The notes below the pieces were generated by a model that saw only the letters and a list, made by a program, of their open reading frames with translations, did no database searches and was not told where the DNA came from. 33,018 nt of DNA, from positions 1 to 33,018 of the forward strand of contig CALFSV010000422.1 in assembly GCA_937916485.1 (NCBI GenBank). Direction: 5' to 3'. Made by a program: the position numbers and the translations under genes. Shown here piece after piece: positions 1-8,840 of the stretch (position 1 is the first letter of the stretch; every line of letters starts with the position of its first letter). Source of the DNA: an uncultured Paracoccaceae bacterium (GTDB taxonomy: Bacteria; Pseudomonadota; Alphaproteobacteria; Rhodobacterales; Rhodobacteraceae).

Positions 1-40
1 AAACTCAGACCTGAGCTGTTCAAAAAACAGCCATACTACC

Positions 41-1195
41 TTACGGGATGTGACATCTAGTGAATAAGCGTAGCGCGCTGGCATCGCTTGGTGCCTCGGA
101 CTCCGCCTTAGCGAAGCCTTCATAGGCTCCATCAAGTGTAAATGCGCGCGGCAGCATAATCTTCTTGCTGCAGCTCAGCGCCTCCATCAGTACATCAGGA
201 AAATCGTCGGCGTCGAACAAAAATATTCCTGGCGTGCCGTCGAGGTCTGCCACACTGCGAGTGCGCGGCACCAGCGCTGGGATACCGTTGGCAAGCGCAT
301 CACCAATCTTTGAGGAGATCTGGTAACGCGTAATTGGCTCATCGCTATCGGATTGTGAAGGGAAGCCGGTCAAAACAACGTCGAAGGTTTGCAAAACCTC
401 CTGAAGCTCTTCAGCAGGGATATTGCCACGAGTCACAACGTTGTTGGCTTCGAGATCCTTGCGATAATCGTCTGGATGTATGTCTCCGTAAACATTCAAT
501 TCCAGTCTGCGCCCAAAAATATGGCTGGCCACGGCAATGGCCTCCGACGCTTCCAGCAGGCGCTTGTGGGGCCGCACGGTGCCGACGAAGCCGATACGCA
601 ACGGCCGGTCAGCAGCTTTATTGCTGTTGAACCGCCGTTTGTCGGTAGTTTGGCGCGCATGGCGTACGATCTCGGTCTTGTAATCCTCAGCCAGCGCCTT
701 GCTGGCGGCAGTGCGCGCGTCGATTTCTTCGATCAGACTGCGAACAAGACCTATAGTTTCACCGCCATAGGCCTTTTCAGCAGAACCCGGTGACTTTGAA
801 AAATGTTCCTCGTTGTCATCGAAATCGAGTACGAGACGGGCATCGGGTGCCGCGATTGCCGAGGCCAGAAGTAAAGTTGGCAAGCGAGGCTTGCACATCC
901 ACACCGTTGGAAAGCGGATGCCGTAGACCTCGAACATGCGGTGGTACTGCTCGCGCTGTTTCCAGGGAATCGTCATGATACGAAGGTTCGAACCCGCCAA
1001 TGGCGCCCAGATCTGGCCACCAAACTCCTCGAAAAGGTAACAAAATAGCCAGACCGGACGCCGGCCGTCGAGCACGTCATACAAAACCTTGGCTCGGCCG
1101 ATTGGGTTGTGCGCTCCATCCCAGCAGGTAATTGCAACTGCATCGGGCTTGGCGGCGTCCTCAATGATCTGCCAAATCCTCTCCGCCCCCTTGGA
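41..1195 (-). pseudogene. GT-B glycosyltransferase, cut from the upstream ORF by an in-frame TAA
   Basis: The C-terminal half resembles a GT-B glycosyltransferase of the GT4 kind: a Rossmann-like start (RIGFVGTVRPHKR), then a donor-site region around DEPITRYQISSKIGDALANG followed by PALVP. It probably adds a sugar during surface glycan synthesis. The first ATG/GTG/TTG-type codon in frame is TTG at 1084-1082, but good glycosyltransferase-like sequence (VAITCWDGAHNPIGRAKV) continues in the same frame upstream to the TAA at 1198-1196, with no ATG, GTG or TTG on the way. That TAA is also the stop of the preceding two-domain ORF, so the pair reads like one long protein interrupted by a nonsense codon. 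A purine-rich stretch (aagggggcggagagg) lies just before an ATT codon at 1177-1175, so rare ATT initiation is conceivable. I favour a nonsense-disrupted gene, then separate translation. The glycosyltransferase call is fairly safe; its substrate is unknown. Confidence 0.68.
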
Positions 1196-2068
1196 TTACC
1201 CCTCCAAGGGTAGCCTCGCATGCGCCACATCGAGCAGCCTGTGCCCATCGAATGCCAACAAGTCGACCGTGCTGCCGGGACTGGCGTCAAATTCGAACCG
1301 GAATCCGGCCTTGCGCTGAACGCCGTAACGATCGGTGACATCTCTTCGGATCAAAGGCCATTCGGTCTGGGCGGCCGGAACACCATCAATCAGAAGGAAT
1401 GGAGTTGTTGAGGGATGGTTTGCTAGCATCCAGCCCTCGAAGCTAGTTGCACTGATCCGGTCGATCGTCCCAAAAAGCTTACCCTTGACTTCGAAACGGA
1501 TGCTGTTGGGGGAAAATCCGGTCTTTGGCGTGACGAGATTGTCCACCACGCCGGACAAAAGGCCCGCGCTGTTGGCCCCATATCCCTGCAAGCGTAGCCC
1601 CGTCCCGAGCTTGTTCCCCGTTTCGTGAGCAACCACATTGAGTATCGAATTGTCTCGGTCAATATGGGCCTCAGCCTGCAATTGGGTTGTTTGTGCGAAA
1701 CGCCGTCGCCCATATAGCGCACGCAGAACCCGACCGCTCAGCCCCGCTTTATCGTTCAGTTCACGCAACTCGGCAATTCGGTACCACGATTCGCTGCGCG
1801 CATCGGATACCCAGATCTCCGCTTCGCCCCTGTGCAGAAGGTTGCACAGATCATCGGAAATCGTCATGCTAAAGCCGCGACGTCCGCTTCCGATGCCCTG
1901 TTCAAGGAGGTCATCTCGCGACAGATCAGCGATGGTGTCCGCTAGGATCCGGTTGTCTTGTCGGACTTGGACTTCCACCGGCTGGTTCGGGGATTTGAAG
2001 TCGTAAGCCCATCCTACCACAAGCTTTGGATCAATTCTTTCTATATAACCCCTAACCGCGAAGCTCAT
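1196..2068 (-). CDS. Protein with two GWA-type domains, probably the N-terminal part of a glycosyltransferase
   Basis: This 290-residue ORF starts with ATG at 2068 and overlaps the end of the sulfotransferase gene as ATGA, so the two are translationally coupled. It holds two related domains. Copy 1 is about residues 5-90 (pattern G-Y-I-E-R-I-D, then VVGWAYD, then PVEVQV). Copy 2 is about residues 195-285 (GTIDRIS, then FEGWMLAN, then FLLIDG). I recall domains of this look at the N-terminus of Rhodobacterales glycosyltransferases; I cannot name a family. No signal peptide or membrane segment is seen. The ORF ends at a TAA directly before in-frame glycosyltransferase sequence, so it is probably the front of one larger enzyme. 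Its role, perhaps glycan binding or positioning, is inference. Confidence 0.6.
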   Translation of the reverse strand: MSFAVRGYIERIDPKLVVGWAYDFKSPNQPVEVQVRQDNRILADTIADLSRDDLLEQGIGSGRRGFSMTISDDLCNLLHRGEAEIWVSDARSESWYRIAELRELNDKAGLSGRVLRALYGRRRFAQTTQLQAEAHIDRDNSILNVVAHETGNKLGTGLRLQGYGANSAGLLSGVVDNLVTPKTGFSPNSIRFEVKGKLFGTIDRISATSFEGWMLANHPSTTPFLLIDGVPAAQTEWPLIRRDVTDRYGVQRKAGFRFEFDASPGSTVDLLAFDGHRLLDVAHARLPLEG

Positions 2069-3050
2069 CTGACTAACTCACTCTCGCGACGTTCTGTAAG
2101 TCTCTGGAACGCTCTGGCGATCGAATCTGCAGGCAGGGCATCTTCGACACTCTGGTCTCTGTTTGCTTCCTGATACATGGTAAAAAGCCGGAACAGCCGC
2201 ACGGCGAGGTCATCCGGTTCATAGTCAGGGTTCACCGAAAAGGCGCGTGCTGAGTCCCTCAGTCGCTCTGTCTGCACTTCGGAGGGGCGGTCGCAGGCCC
2301 GGGTGATATCGTCGCTGTAGCCAAACAATTGAAAGTCGCTGCGGTAGATGTCCTGAACCAGCTCAATTTCACGTGGCCCATAGTACCGCTCGATCTTCGC
2401 GTTTGCGTCCGAAGCGTGATGTTTTCCAAACGATTCATAGGCGTCTGACGGATGTGAAATTCCATAGTGGCTGTGTTGGAGCCGCAGGAAGTCCTCTTTG
2501 AACCCTTCGAACCGCCCGATAAAGTCGTATTCCACGGCATCGACCATCAAGAGCGAAGCCTGTGTGGCAAAGTGTATATCCCGTTCGTCATTGGGCATCG
2601 CAGCAAGGCGTTCCAGAAATTCGACGAGCGTCGGCCTTGATCCCGGCTCAAAGCCCAACATAGGAAGATGAAACTGACGCTCGAATTCGTTTGTCACAAG
2701 CTTGTCTAAATAGCCGGACAAGAGCCGCGAAAACGGATTGCGGACGAAGGAAAGCGTCGGTACTCCGGCCCCCAGATGCGCCTGCCCTGTTCGGGTGGCA
2801 ACTGCCTGAATCTTTTGAGTGGGGAGATATCCCTATTGTGGATGTCGCCAATGTCCTGCAGTTCAAACGTTCCGCCAACGTACTGATCTGCCATGAATTT
2901 CTTTATCGACGTGCAGGCGACCTTGGGTGTCTCAATGTAGGCAAGCTTTCGCACATCATCGATGTGGGTCAGGTAGTTGACGTTATGAAGGCCCGTCCCA
3001 ACCAAACGTTCGGTTGGATCCGCACCAACCTTGTCCAATGCACTCGTCAC
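2065..3050 (-). pseudogene. Sulfotransferase (family 2 type) with a one-base frameshift
   Basis: The product would transfer sulfate from PAPS to a sugar. Both PAPS-binding elements are present but in different frames. The 5'-phosphosulfate loop TPKVACTSIK lies in the frame that runs from about 3050 to 2760. The 3'-phosphate motif FVRNPFSRLLSGYLDK lies in the frame that runs from about 2760 to 2065. Adding one base near 2758 would join WGPEY to TLSFVRNPFSR and give one continuous protein of about 328 residues. The best start is GTG at 3050-3048, with an AGAGG-containing Shine-Dalgarno sequence about 7 nt upstream; an in-frame TGA closes the frame further up. The gene overlaps the next one as ATGA. 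Frameshift decay and sequencing error cannot be told apart here. Sulfotransferase plus glycosyltransferase suggests a sulfated surface glycan, which is inference. Confidence 0.72.
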
Positions 3051-3347
3051 CAGGAACCCTCTTCGAACATAACCACACAACTCTTGATAACTGGTTGGCC
3101 AAGGAATTCAACAGGCACCGAAATGCGCGCCGCTTTCGCGCGAGGCCCGACCAATCCCCACTAGCAAGAGCCGCAGCAATGGACCTGCCGGGGTCTCATC
3201 GGCCAGAGAACCGGTTGAATTCACCAAAGATAGGTCGCATGACGTGCCAATGTCGCATAACGGGTTATATTCATCGTTCTGGCAGCGACAGTTAGGTGGT
3301 GGACTGCTCCTCGACGCATCGCCTGGCCACGGCACGGAGGCCGAAGC
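3051..3347. other. Intergenic region between divergent sulfotransferase and ABC exporter operons
   Basis: I see no convincing gene here. The short open frames lack family resemblance and good ribosome binding sites. The region must hold the promoters for both divergent operons. A TATATT box near 3270 on the plus strand is a possible -10 element, but no good -35 box goes with it. The exporter's Shine-Dalgarno sequence (GGAGG) lies about 8 nt before 3348. The 7-mer GAATTCA occurs twice, near 3105 and 3218, without clear meaning. Confidence 0.5.
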
Positions 3348-5180
3348 ATGAAGACAGCCGATCTTATCGATCCGTTCCTGGAGGCTTCCGGACCTCCGCC
3401 CCGGACGCTCTGGCGCTTCTTTGGATGGTGTTTGCGCGGGTCGGGCTGGTTCCTATTGGGCTCTGGTCTTATCACGGCGGTCGCCGGTGTGACCGAAGTC
3501 ATGACTGCCCTTGCCCTTGGCCGGGTGATCGATGCGACTTCGGCCAGCCTGCCTGAAACCTTCTGGTCCGAACAGGTCTTGCTGGTGCTGGGCACCTTTG
3601 TGCTGTTTCTAGTCATTCGTCCCATCGCCTTGTCAGCGTCGTCTGCACTTAACACGGTTGTCTTGCAGCCGAATGTTGCGCCCCTTGTCCTGTCAAAGCT
3701 GCATCGCTGGACGATGGGTCACTCGGTACGCTTTTTCGACAGCGATTTCGCGGGGCGGATCGCCCAAAAACAGATGCAAGTGGCGACAGCTGTCACCGAT
3801 ATCACGTCGGAATTCATCAACACGATTTGCTTTGCGCTTGCCTCACTGATTGGTTCGATCCTGCTGCTCCTTGCGATCGACTGGCGGATTGCCTTGGCGT
3901 TTGGCACCTGGGTCGTGGCCTACCTTTACCTGATCCAGTGGTTTTTGCCGCGTATCCGCAAGCGGGCCAAGGTCCGCGCCAATGCGCGGGCGAACTTGAC
4001 GGGCCAGGTCGTCGATACCATCACCAACATGAAAACCGTCAAGCTGTTCGGCCACGCCGATCACGAGGATCAGGCGGCGCTGAGCGCAATGGAGGTTTTT
4101 CGGGTCAAAGCCGTTGATATGGGCATCCTGAATGGATGGTTCCGGCTGGCCCTGATGACGCTGGCCGGTGTCATTCCCGTCCTGATGCTGGGCGGCACGC
4201 TGTTGTTGTGGCGGAGCGGTCAGGCCACGCCCGGCGATATCGTGGCCGCCGGCGCGGTGTCCTTGCGGATTGCCCAGATGACCGGCTGGGTCAGCTTTAC
4301 CCTCATGGCCATCTATTCGAACCTGGGCGAAGTCGAGGACGGAATGTTAACCCTGACCCCACCCCATGACCTGACGGACGCCAAAGACGCCGTGCCCCTC
4401 AAGGTTACAAGCGGTGCAGTACATTTTGACGACGTCAGCTTTGCCTACGGGCAACGTGTCGGTGGCATCAGTCGCATCAACCTGTCCATCGCGCCGGGGG
4501 AACGGCTTGGTATCGTCGGCGCCTCGGGTGCGGGTAAATCTACGCTCGTCTCGATCCTGTTGCGGCTTCACGATACGGAATCAGGGACCATCAGCATTGA
4601 CGGTCAGGATCTACGGGGCGTCACCCAAGAAAGCCTGCGCCGCCAGATTGGCATGGTCACGCAGGAAACCGCCATGTTCAACCGGTCGGCCAGCGACAAC
4701 ATCCGCTATGGCAAACCCGACGCCACAGATGCCGAAGTCATCGAAGCGGCGCGCAAGGCAGAGGCCCATGAGTTCATTGTCGGGCTGTCCGACTTCAAGG
4801 GAAACACCGGTTATGACGCGTTTCTGGGTGAACGGGGTGTCAAGCTGTCGGGTGGTCAGCGGCAACGGATCGCCTTGGCCCGCGCCCTGCTAAAGGACGC
4901 GCCGATCCTTGTTCTGGACGAGGCCACGTCTGCCCTGGATTCCGAGGTTGAGGCATTGATCCAAGCCGCTTTGGAGGGCGCGATGGAGGGCAAAACCGTC
5001 ATCGCCATCGCCCACCGCCTGTCGACCATTGCCAGCATGGACCGGATCGTCGTCCTGGATGTAGGTCAGATCGTCGAGGAAGGGACCCATGATGACCTTC
5101 TGGCCAAGGGCGGTCTGTATTCGCGCTACTGGAACCGTCAATCGGGCGGCTTTTTGCCACTGAACGAGGCCGCGGAATGA
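3348..5180 (+). CDS. ABC exporter half-transporter (TMD-NBD), first of a tandem pair
   Basis: This 610-residue protein has the MsbA/LmrA-type order: an N-terminal six-helix transmembrane domain (about residues 25-320) and a C-terminal nucleotide-binding domain. The NBD has Walker A GASGAGKST near residue 390, Q-loop VTQET, signature LSGGQRQR near 500, Walker B ILVLDE near 518 with the catalytic Glu, and the H-loop IAHRLS near 552. All catalytic residues are present. The ATG has a GGAGG Shine-Dalgarno sequence. It overlaps the next gene, a close paralogue, by ATGA. Co-translation suggests a heterodimer with two competent ATP sites, although two homodimers are possible. The substrate cannot be read from sequence; lipid, peptide or drug export are family options. 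Confidence 0.9.
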   Translation: MKTADLIDPFLEASGPPPRTLWRFFGWCLRGSGWFLLGSGLITAVAGVTEVMTALALGRVIDATSASLPETFWSEQVLLVLGTFVLFLVIRPIALSASSALNTVVLQPNVAPLVLSKLHRWTMGHSVRFFDSDFAGRIAQKQMQVATAVTDITSEFINTICFALASLIGSILLLLAIDWRIALAFGTWVVAYLYLIQWFLPRIRKRAKVRANARANLTGQVVDTITNMKTVKLFGHADHEDQAALSAMEVFRVKAVDMGILNGWFRLALMTLAGVIPVLMLGGTLLLWRSGQATPGDIVAAGAVSLRIAQMTGWVSFTLMAIYSNLGEVEDGMLTLTPPHDLTDAKDAVPLKVTSGAVHFDDVSFAYGQRVGGISRINLSIAPGERLGIVGASGAGKSTLVSILLRLHDTESGTISIDGQDLRGVTQESLRRQIGMVTQETAMFNRSASDNIRYGKPDATDAEVIEAARKAEAHEFIVGLSDFKGNTGYDAFLGERGVKLSGGQRQRIALARALLKDAPILVLDEATSALDSEVEALIQAALEGAMEGKTVIAIAHRLSTIASMDRIVVLDVGQIVEEGTHDDLLAKGGLYSRYWNRQSGGFLPLNEAAE

Positions 5181-7024
5181 GTTTTGGGCCGGGTCGCTTT
5201 TGGGGGCTGATCGACCCCTACGCCCCAGCCGGCTCGGCGCCGCCCCAGACAGTTGTTCCGTTCTTTCGCTGGGGGCTTAGCGGGGCGTGGCGGGCCATTT
5301 TTCTGGCGATGCTGATCACCGCGACCGCAGGCGCAACTGAGCTGGTATCAGCCTGGTTTACCGGTTGGGTGATCGATCAGGCCAGCGCCCGGGGCCAAAG
5401 CCCGTTCTGGGCAACCTACTGGCCGCTTGTCGTGGCGGGTGTGGCGTATTTCCTGATCCTGCGCCCCATCGTATTTGCGGCTGACGCGGGCATCACTTCG
5501 ATTCTGCTGGGGCCGCATCTTTTCCCTCTCGTCCTTAGCCGTCTGAACAAGCACACGCTTGGGCATTCGATGCGGTACTTTGAGAACGACTTTGCCGGTC
5601 GGATCAGCCAGAAGGCGATGCAGACCGCACGCGGCCTAACCGATGTGGTGGTCGAGGTGTCGGACGTCTTTGTCTACGGTTTAGCTATGTTTGCCGGCGC
5701 ACTGATCCTGATGGCGGGCATCGATGCGCGATTGCTTTTGGGAATGGTGGTCTGGGGATCGCTTTATGCGGTGGCGTTGATCTACTTTATCCCCCGGGTC
5801 CAGCTGCGGTCTGCCAAGCGGGCAGGGGCCCGGACAGTCGTGACCGGCCAGATCGTCGACACCCTGTCCAACATCGGGACGGTGAAACTCTTTGCCCATG
5901 ACACGTTCGAGGAAAAGGCCACCCTGCGGGCGCTTGAGGATCTGCGCTGCCGGTCGCTGGAGTTCGGCTGGATGTCCGCCGGTTTTCGCCTTGTGATCAT
6001 GTCGCTGGGCGGGATTCTGCCCTTGTTTGCAATCACGGGCAGCCTTTACCTTTGGACCCTTGGGCAGGCGACGGTTGGCGATATCGCCATGACCGCGATG
6101 ATTGCCACCCGACTGGCCCAGATCACGAACCGGCTTAGCAACGCGGCTGTGTCCGTGTTCACCAACATAGGCGAGATTGAGGACGGTATCGCCACGCTTG
6201 CCCCGGCACACGAGATTGTGGACAGGGCAAACGCGTTGGACGAGACCGTTAAGAAAGGGGCCATCACTTACGAGGATGTCCGCTTTACCTATGGTGGCCA
6301 GATTTCCGCGCTCAAAGGCTTTGATCTGACCATCCCGCAAGGCTGCAAGCTGGCGCTGGTCGGTGCGTCGGGTGCAGGCAAGTCGACGGTGGTTTCTCTG
6401 TTGCTGCGCCTTTATGACGTGGAAGGTGGCCGCATTCTGCTGGGGGATCATGATATTCGCGACCTGACCCAGACCGCCCTGCGCCAGCAGATTTCGGTGG
6501 TGCGGCAGGAAACGTCGATGTTCAACCGCTCAGCACTTGAAAACATACGCTACGGCCGGCCAGAGGCGACGGACGAAGAGGTGTTCGAGGCGGCGCGCAA
6601 GGCTGCGGCCCATGACTTTATCCTGACCCTGCGGGATCACCGCGGACGGGAAGGCTATGCAGCCCGGTTGGGTGAGCGGGGCGTGAAACTGTCGGGGGGT
6701 CAACGGCAACGGATCGCGCTTGCCCGCGCCATGCTCAAGGACGCGCCTATTCTGGTGCTGGATGAGGCCACCTCTGCCCTTGATTCCGAGGTTGAGGCTG
6801 AAATCCAGTCCGCCCTGGAAGTCGCCATGCAGGGCAAGACGGTGATAGCCATTGCCCATCGGCTGTCCACCATTGCCCGGATGGACCGCATTCTTGTTCT
6901 GGACGCCGGAAAGATCGTTGAGGATGGAACTCATACCCAGCTTCTGGCACAGGACGGGCTTTATGCCCGATATTGGAATCGCCAGTCCGGCGGCTTTCTG
7001 GGGGCGCAAGCGGCGGCCGAGTAG
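5177..7024 (+). CDS. ABC exporter half-transporter (TMD-NBD), second of a tandem pair
   Basis: This 615-residue paralogue of the preceding gene begins within its stop codon (ATGA). It has a six-helix transmembrane domain (about residues 30-325) and a full NBD: Walker A GASGAGKST near 395, Q-loop VRQET, signature LSGGQRQR near 504, Walker B ILVLDE near 523 and H-loop IAHRLS near 556. The two proteins share long stretches, especially around the signature, the H-loop and the C-terminal RYWNRQSGGFL, so the pair looks like a tandem duplication. Neither NBD shows the degenerate site seen in many asymmetric heterodimers. The next gene starts 1 nt after this stop, so it is co-transcribed. The substrate is unknown. 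Confidence 0.9.
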   Translation: MSFGPGRFWGLIDPYAPAGSAPPQTVVPFFRWGLSGAWRAIFLAMLITATAGATELVSAWFTGWVIDQASARGQSPFWATYWPLVVAGVAYFLILRPIVFAADAGITSILLGPHLFPLVLSRLNKHTLGHSMRYFENDFAGRISQKAMQTARGLTDVVVEVSDVFVYGLAMFAGALILMAGIDARLLLGMVVWGSLYAVALIYFIPRVQLRSAKRAGARTVVTGQIVDTLSNIGTVKLFAHDTFEEKATLRALEDLRCRSLEFGWMSAGFRLVIMSLGGILPLFAITGSLYLWTLGQATVGDIAMTAMIATRLAQITNRLSNAAVSVFTNIGEIEDGIATLAPAHEIVDRANALDETVKKGAITYEDVRFTYGGQISALKGFDLTIPQGCKLALVGASGAGKSTVVSLLLRLYDVEGGRILLGDHDIRDLTQTALRQQISVVRQETSMFNRSALENIRYGRPEATDEEVFEAARKAAAHDFILTLRDHRGREGYAARLGERGVKLSGGQRQRIALARAMLKDAPILVLDEATSALDSEVEAEIQSALEVAMQGKTVIAIAHRLSTIARMDRILVLDAGKIVEDGTHTQLLAQDGLYARYWNRQSGGFLGAQAAAE

Positions 7025-7025
7025 A

Positions 7026-8225
7026 ATGACCCAAATTCAGGATATGACACATCACGGGATGGGCCGGACTGAGGACGGGACCCTTGTCCCCCGGGTTCTG
7101 CCGGGTGAAGTGATTGATTTGCTTGAGGACGGGACGGCCCGCATCCTCACACCGTCGCCCGACAGGGTCAGCCCGCCTTGCCGCCACTTCAAGACCTGCG
7201 GCGGCTGCGCGATGCAGCATGCGTCGGACGACTTTGTCGCGACGTGGAAGGCCGGGATTGTTGAACGGGCCCTCTCTGGCCAGCATTTGCCCACGGCGAT
7301 TTCAGGTATCACCTCGTCACCCCCGAAATCCCGCCGTCGGGCCAAACTATCCGGGCGCAGGACCAAGAAGGGGGCGATGGTCGGCTTTCACACCCGTGCC
7401 TCTGATACCCTGACAGCCGTGCCGGACTGCCAGCTTTTGCACCCAAGGCTGACCGCGCTGATCCCGACGCTAGAGGCGCTGACGGTGATCGCTGCCTCGC
7501 GCAAGTCAGAGGTCGGGCTGACCGTCACCGATAGCCGTGCCGGGGCGGACGTGATGGTCGAAACGGACAAGGCGCTGACGCCTGAGCTTCGGATCATTCT
7601 GGCCCAGTTTGCCCAGACCCATCAATTGGCCCGCCTGGTCTGGGGGGATGAGCCGGTGGTGACAATATCCGCCCCCGTCCAGCACTTTGGCCGTGCCGCG
7701 GTGGTGCCGCCGCCTGGTGCCTTCTTGCAGGCCACCGCCCACGGCGAGGCTGCATTGGTGGCAGCCGTGTCAGAGATGGTTAAGGGCGCTTCCCGAATCG
7801 TTGATCTTTTTGCCGGTTGCGGAACCTTCAGCCTGCCCCTGGCAGAGCGGGCTGAGGTTCACGCGGTTGAAAGCGAAGCGGCGATGCTTGAGGCGCTGGA
7901 CCGTGGCTGGCGTGGCACACCGGGACTAAAGCGGGTAACGACAGAGGCGCGCGACCTCTTCCGCCGGCCGCTTCTTGAGGATGAGCTGGCCCGCTTTGAT
8001 GCCATCGTCATTGACCCTCCACGGGCCGGGGCAGAGGCGCAGATTGCCCTGATTGCCGCAGCAAAGGTTCCGACTGTTGCGATGGTTTCGTGCAATCCGA
8101 TCACTTTTGCCCGCGATGCCCGCAAGTTGGTCGAGGCGGGATACATCCTGCACCCTGTTCAGGTGGTTGATCAGTTCCTCTGGTCGCCGCATGTGGAACT
8201 TGTGACACGCTTCACATTGTATTGA
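7026..8225 (+). CDS. TrmA/RlmC/RlmD-family RNA (uracil-C5)-methyltransferase
   Basis: This 399-residue enzyme probably methylates C5 of a uridine in rRNA or tRNA with S-adenosylmethionine. A Fe-S ligand set is visible (C52, C58, C61 in CRHFKTCGGC, and C135), as in RumA/RlmD. The SAM-binding loop is DLFAGCGTF near residue 260, followed by IDPPRAG and the nucleophile loop VSCNP with catalytic Cys at about 356; a conserved Glu follows in HVELVTRF. The N-terminal TRAM-like region is short (about residues 15-45). ATG at 7026 lies 1 nt after the exporter stop codon, and it is preferred to in-frame codons inside the exporter gene. The exact target nucleotide cannot be assigned. Confidence 0.88.
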   Translation: MTQIQDMTHHGMGRTEDGTLVPRVLPGEVIDLLEDGTARILTPSPDRVSPPCRHFKTCGGCAMQHASDDFVATWKAGIVERALSGQHLPTAISGITSSPPKSRRRAKLSGRRTKKGAMVGFHTRASDTLTAVPDCQLLHPRLTALIPTLEALTVIAASRKSEVGLTVTDSRAGADVMVETDKALTPELRIILAQFAQTHQLARLVWGDEPVVTISAPVQHFGRAAVVPPPGAFLQATAHGEAALVAAVSEMVKGASRIVDLFAGCGTFSLPLAERAEVHAVESEAAMLEALDRGWRGTPGLKRVTTEARDLFRRPLLEDELARFDAIVIDPPRAGAEAQIALIAAAKVPTVAMVSCNPITFARDARKLVEAGYILHPVQVVDQFLWSPHVELVTRFTLY

Positions 8226-8318
8226 GGCTTGTCGTGGATTGATCGCTTTATGGTTTAGCCGAAGCCGGATAAGCCTCCCAAAAGATCAAAAACACGACAA
8301 CCACTGGAGCAGGCTAAA

Positions 8319-8819
8319 TTGAGTACGATGTCCCGGCGTGGAATGTTGCTTGGTAGTGCGGCCCTCGTCGCGGGCTGCGCCGAGACGAGCCGTTTTCTGG
8401 CCTATGATGGTCCGGCGGTCACGGGCATCCTTCTGTTCAAGCTAGATCGCCAGATGATGCTGCTGCAGGACAGTCAGGTCCTGAAACGCTACGAATTCGA
8501 GCTTGGGTTTGCCCCACTTGGCCCAAAGCAGGTCGAAGGGGATGGACGAACACCCGAAGGGCAGTATTGGATCGACCGGCGCAACCCGAACAGCGCCTAC
8601 CATCTGTCGCTTGGAATATCGTACCCGAATGCTGACGATGTCGCCCGTGCCCGCGCGATGGGTCGCCCGCCCGGGGGCGAGATTTTCATTCACGGAACGC
8701 CCGAACGCTATCTGGGTGCGCGTGATTGGACCGCGGGCTGCATCGCGGTCACAAATGAGGAAATCGAAGAGATCTACTCTATGGTGACGGTCGGGACCCC
8801 AATCTGGATCATGCCCTGA
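8319..8819 (+). CDS. L,D-transpeptidase (YkuD) lipoprotein
   Basis: This 166-residue protein has a YkuD catalytic domain. The active-site His is in FIHGTPERY (about H125) and the Cys in DWTAGCIAVTNEE (about C141), the pattern of YafK/ErfK-type enzymes that cross-link peptidoglycan or attach proteins to it. The N-terminus has twin arginines (SRRG), a hydrophobic stretch and a lipobox LVAGC (Cys about 20), so it should be an exported, possibly Tat-dependent, lipoprotein. The TTG start is chosen because GGAG lies about 9 nt upstream; the in-frame ATG three codons later has poorer spacing. It converges on the CAP lipoprotein gene. A carboxypeptidase role is also possible in this family. Confidence 0.85.
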   Translation: MSTMSRRGMLLGSAALVAGCAETSRFLAYDGPAVTGILLFKLDRQMMLLQDSQVLKRYEFELGFAPLGPKQVEGDGRTPEGQYWIDRRNPNSAYHLSLGISYPNADDVARARAMGRPPGGEIFIHGTPERYLGARDWTAGCIAVTNEEIEEIYSMVTVGTPIWIMP

Positions 8820-8840
8820 TCGCAGGTACTGTCGGTCCGG

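Noticed and set aside
4..31. Two small inverted repeats at the window edge, CTCAG-AC-CTGAG and GCTGTT-caaaa-AACAGC
   Set aside because: They could end the glycosyltransferase mRNA, but the T-run lies in the loop of the second stem on the minus strand and not after it, and the edge cuts off the context.
3108..3335. 75-codon minus-strand frame in the region before the ABC exporters
   Set aside because: No recognisable family, no good Shine-Dalgarno sequence, and unconvincing composition.
8820..8840. Weak inverted repeat between the first transpeptidase and the CAP gene
   Set aside because: Only about four pairs (ACTG/CAGT) with an irregular interior; not strong enough to call a terminator.
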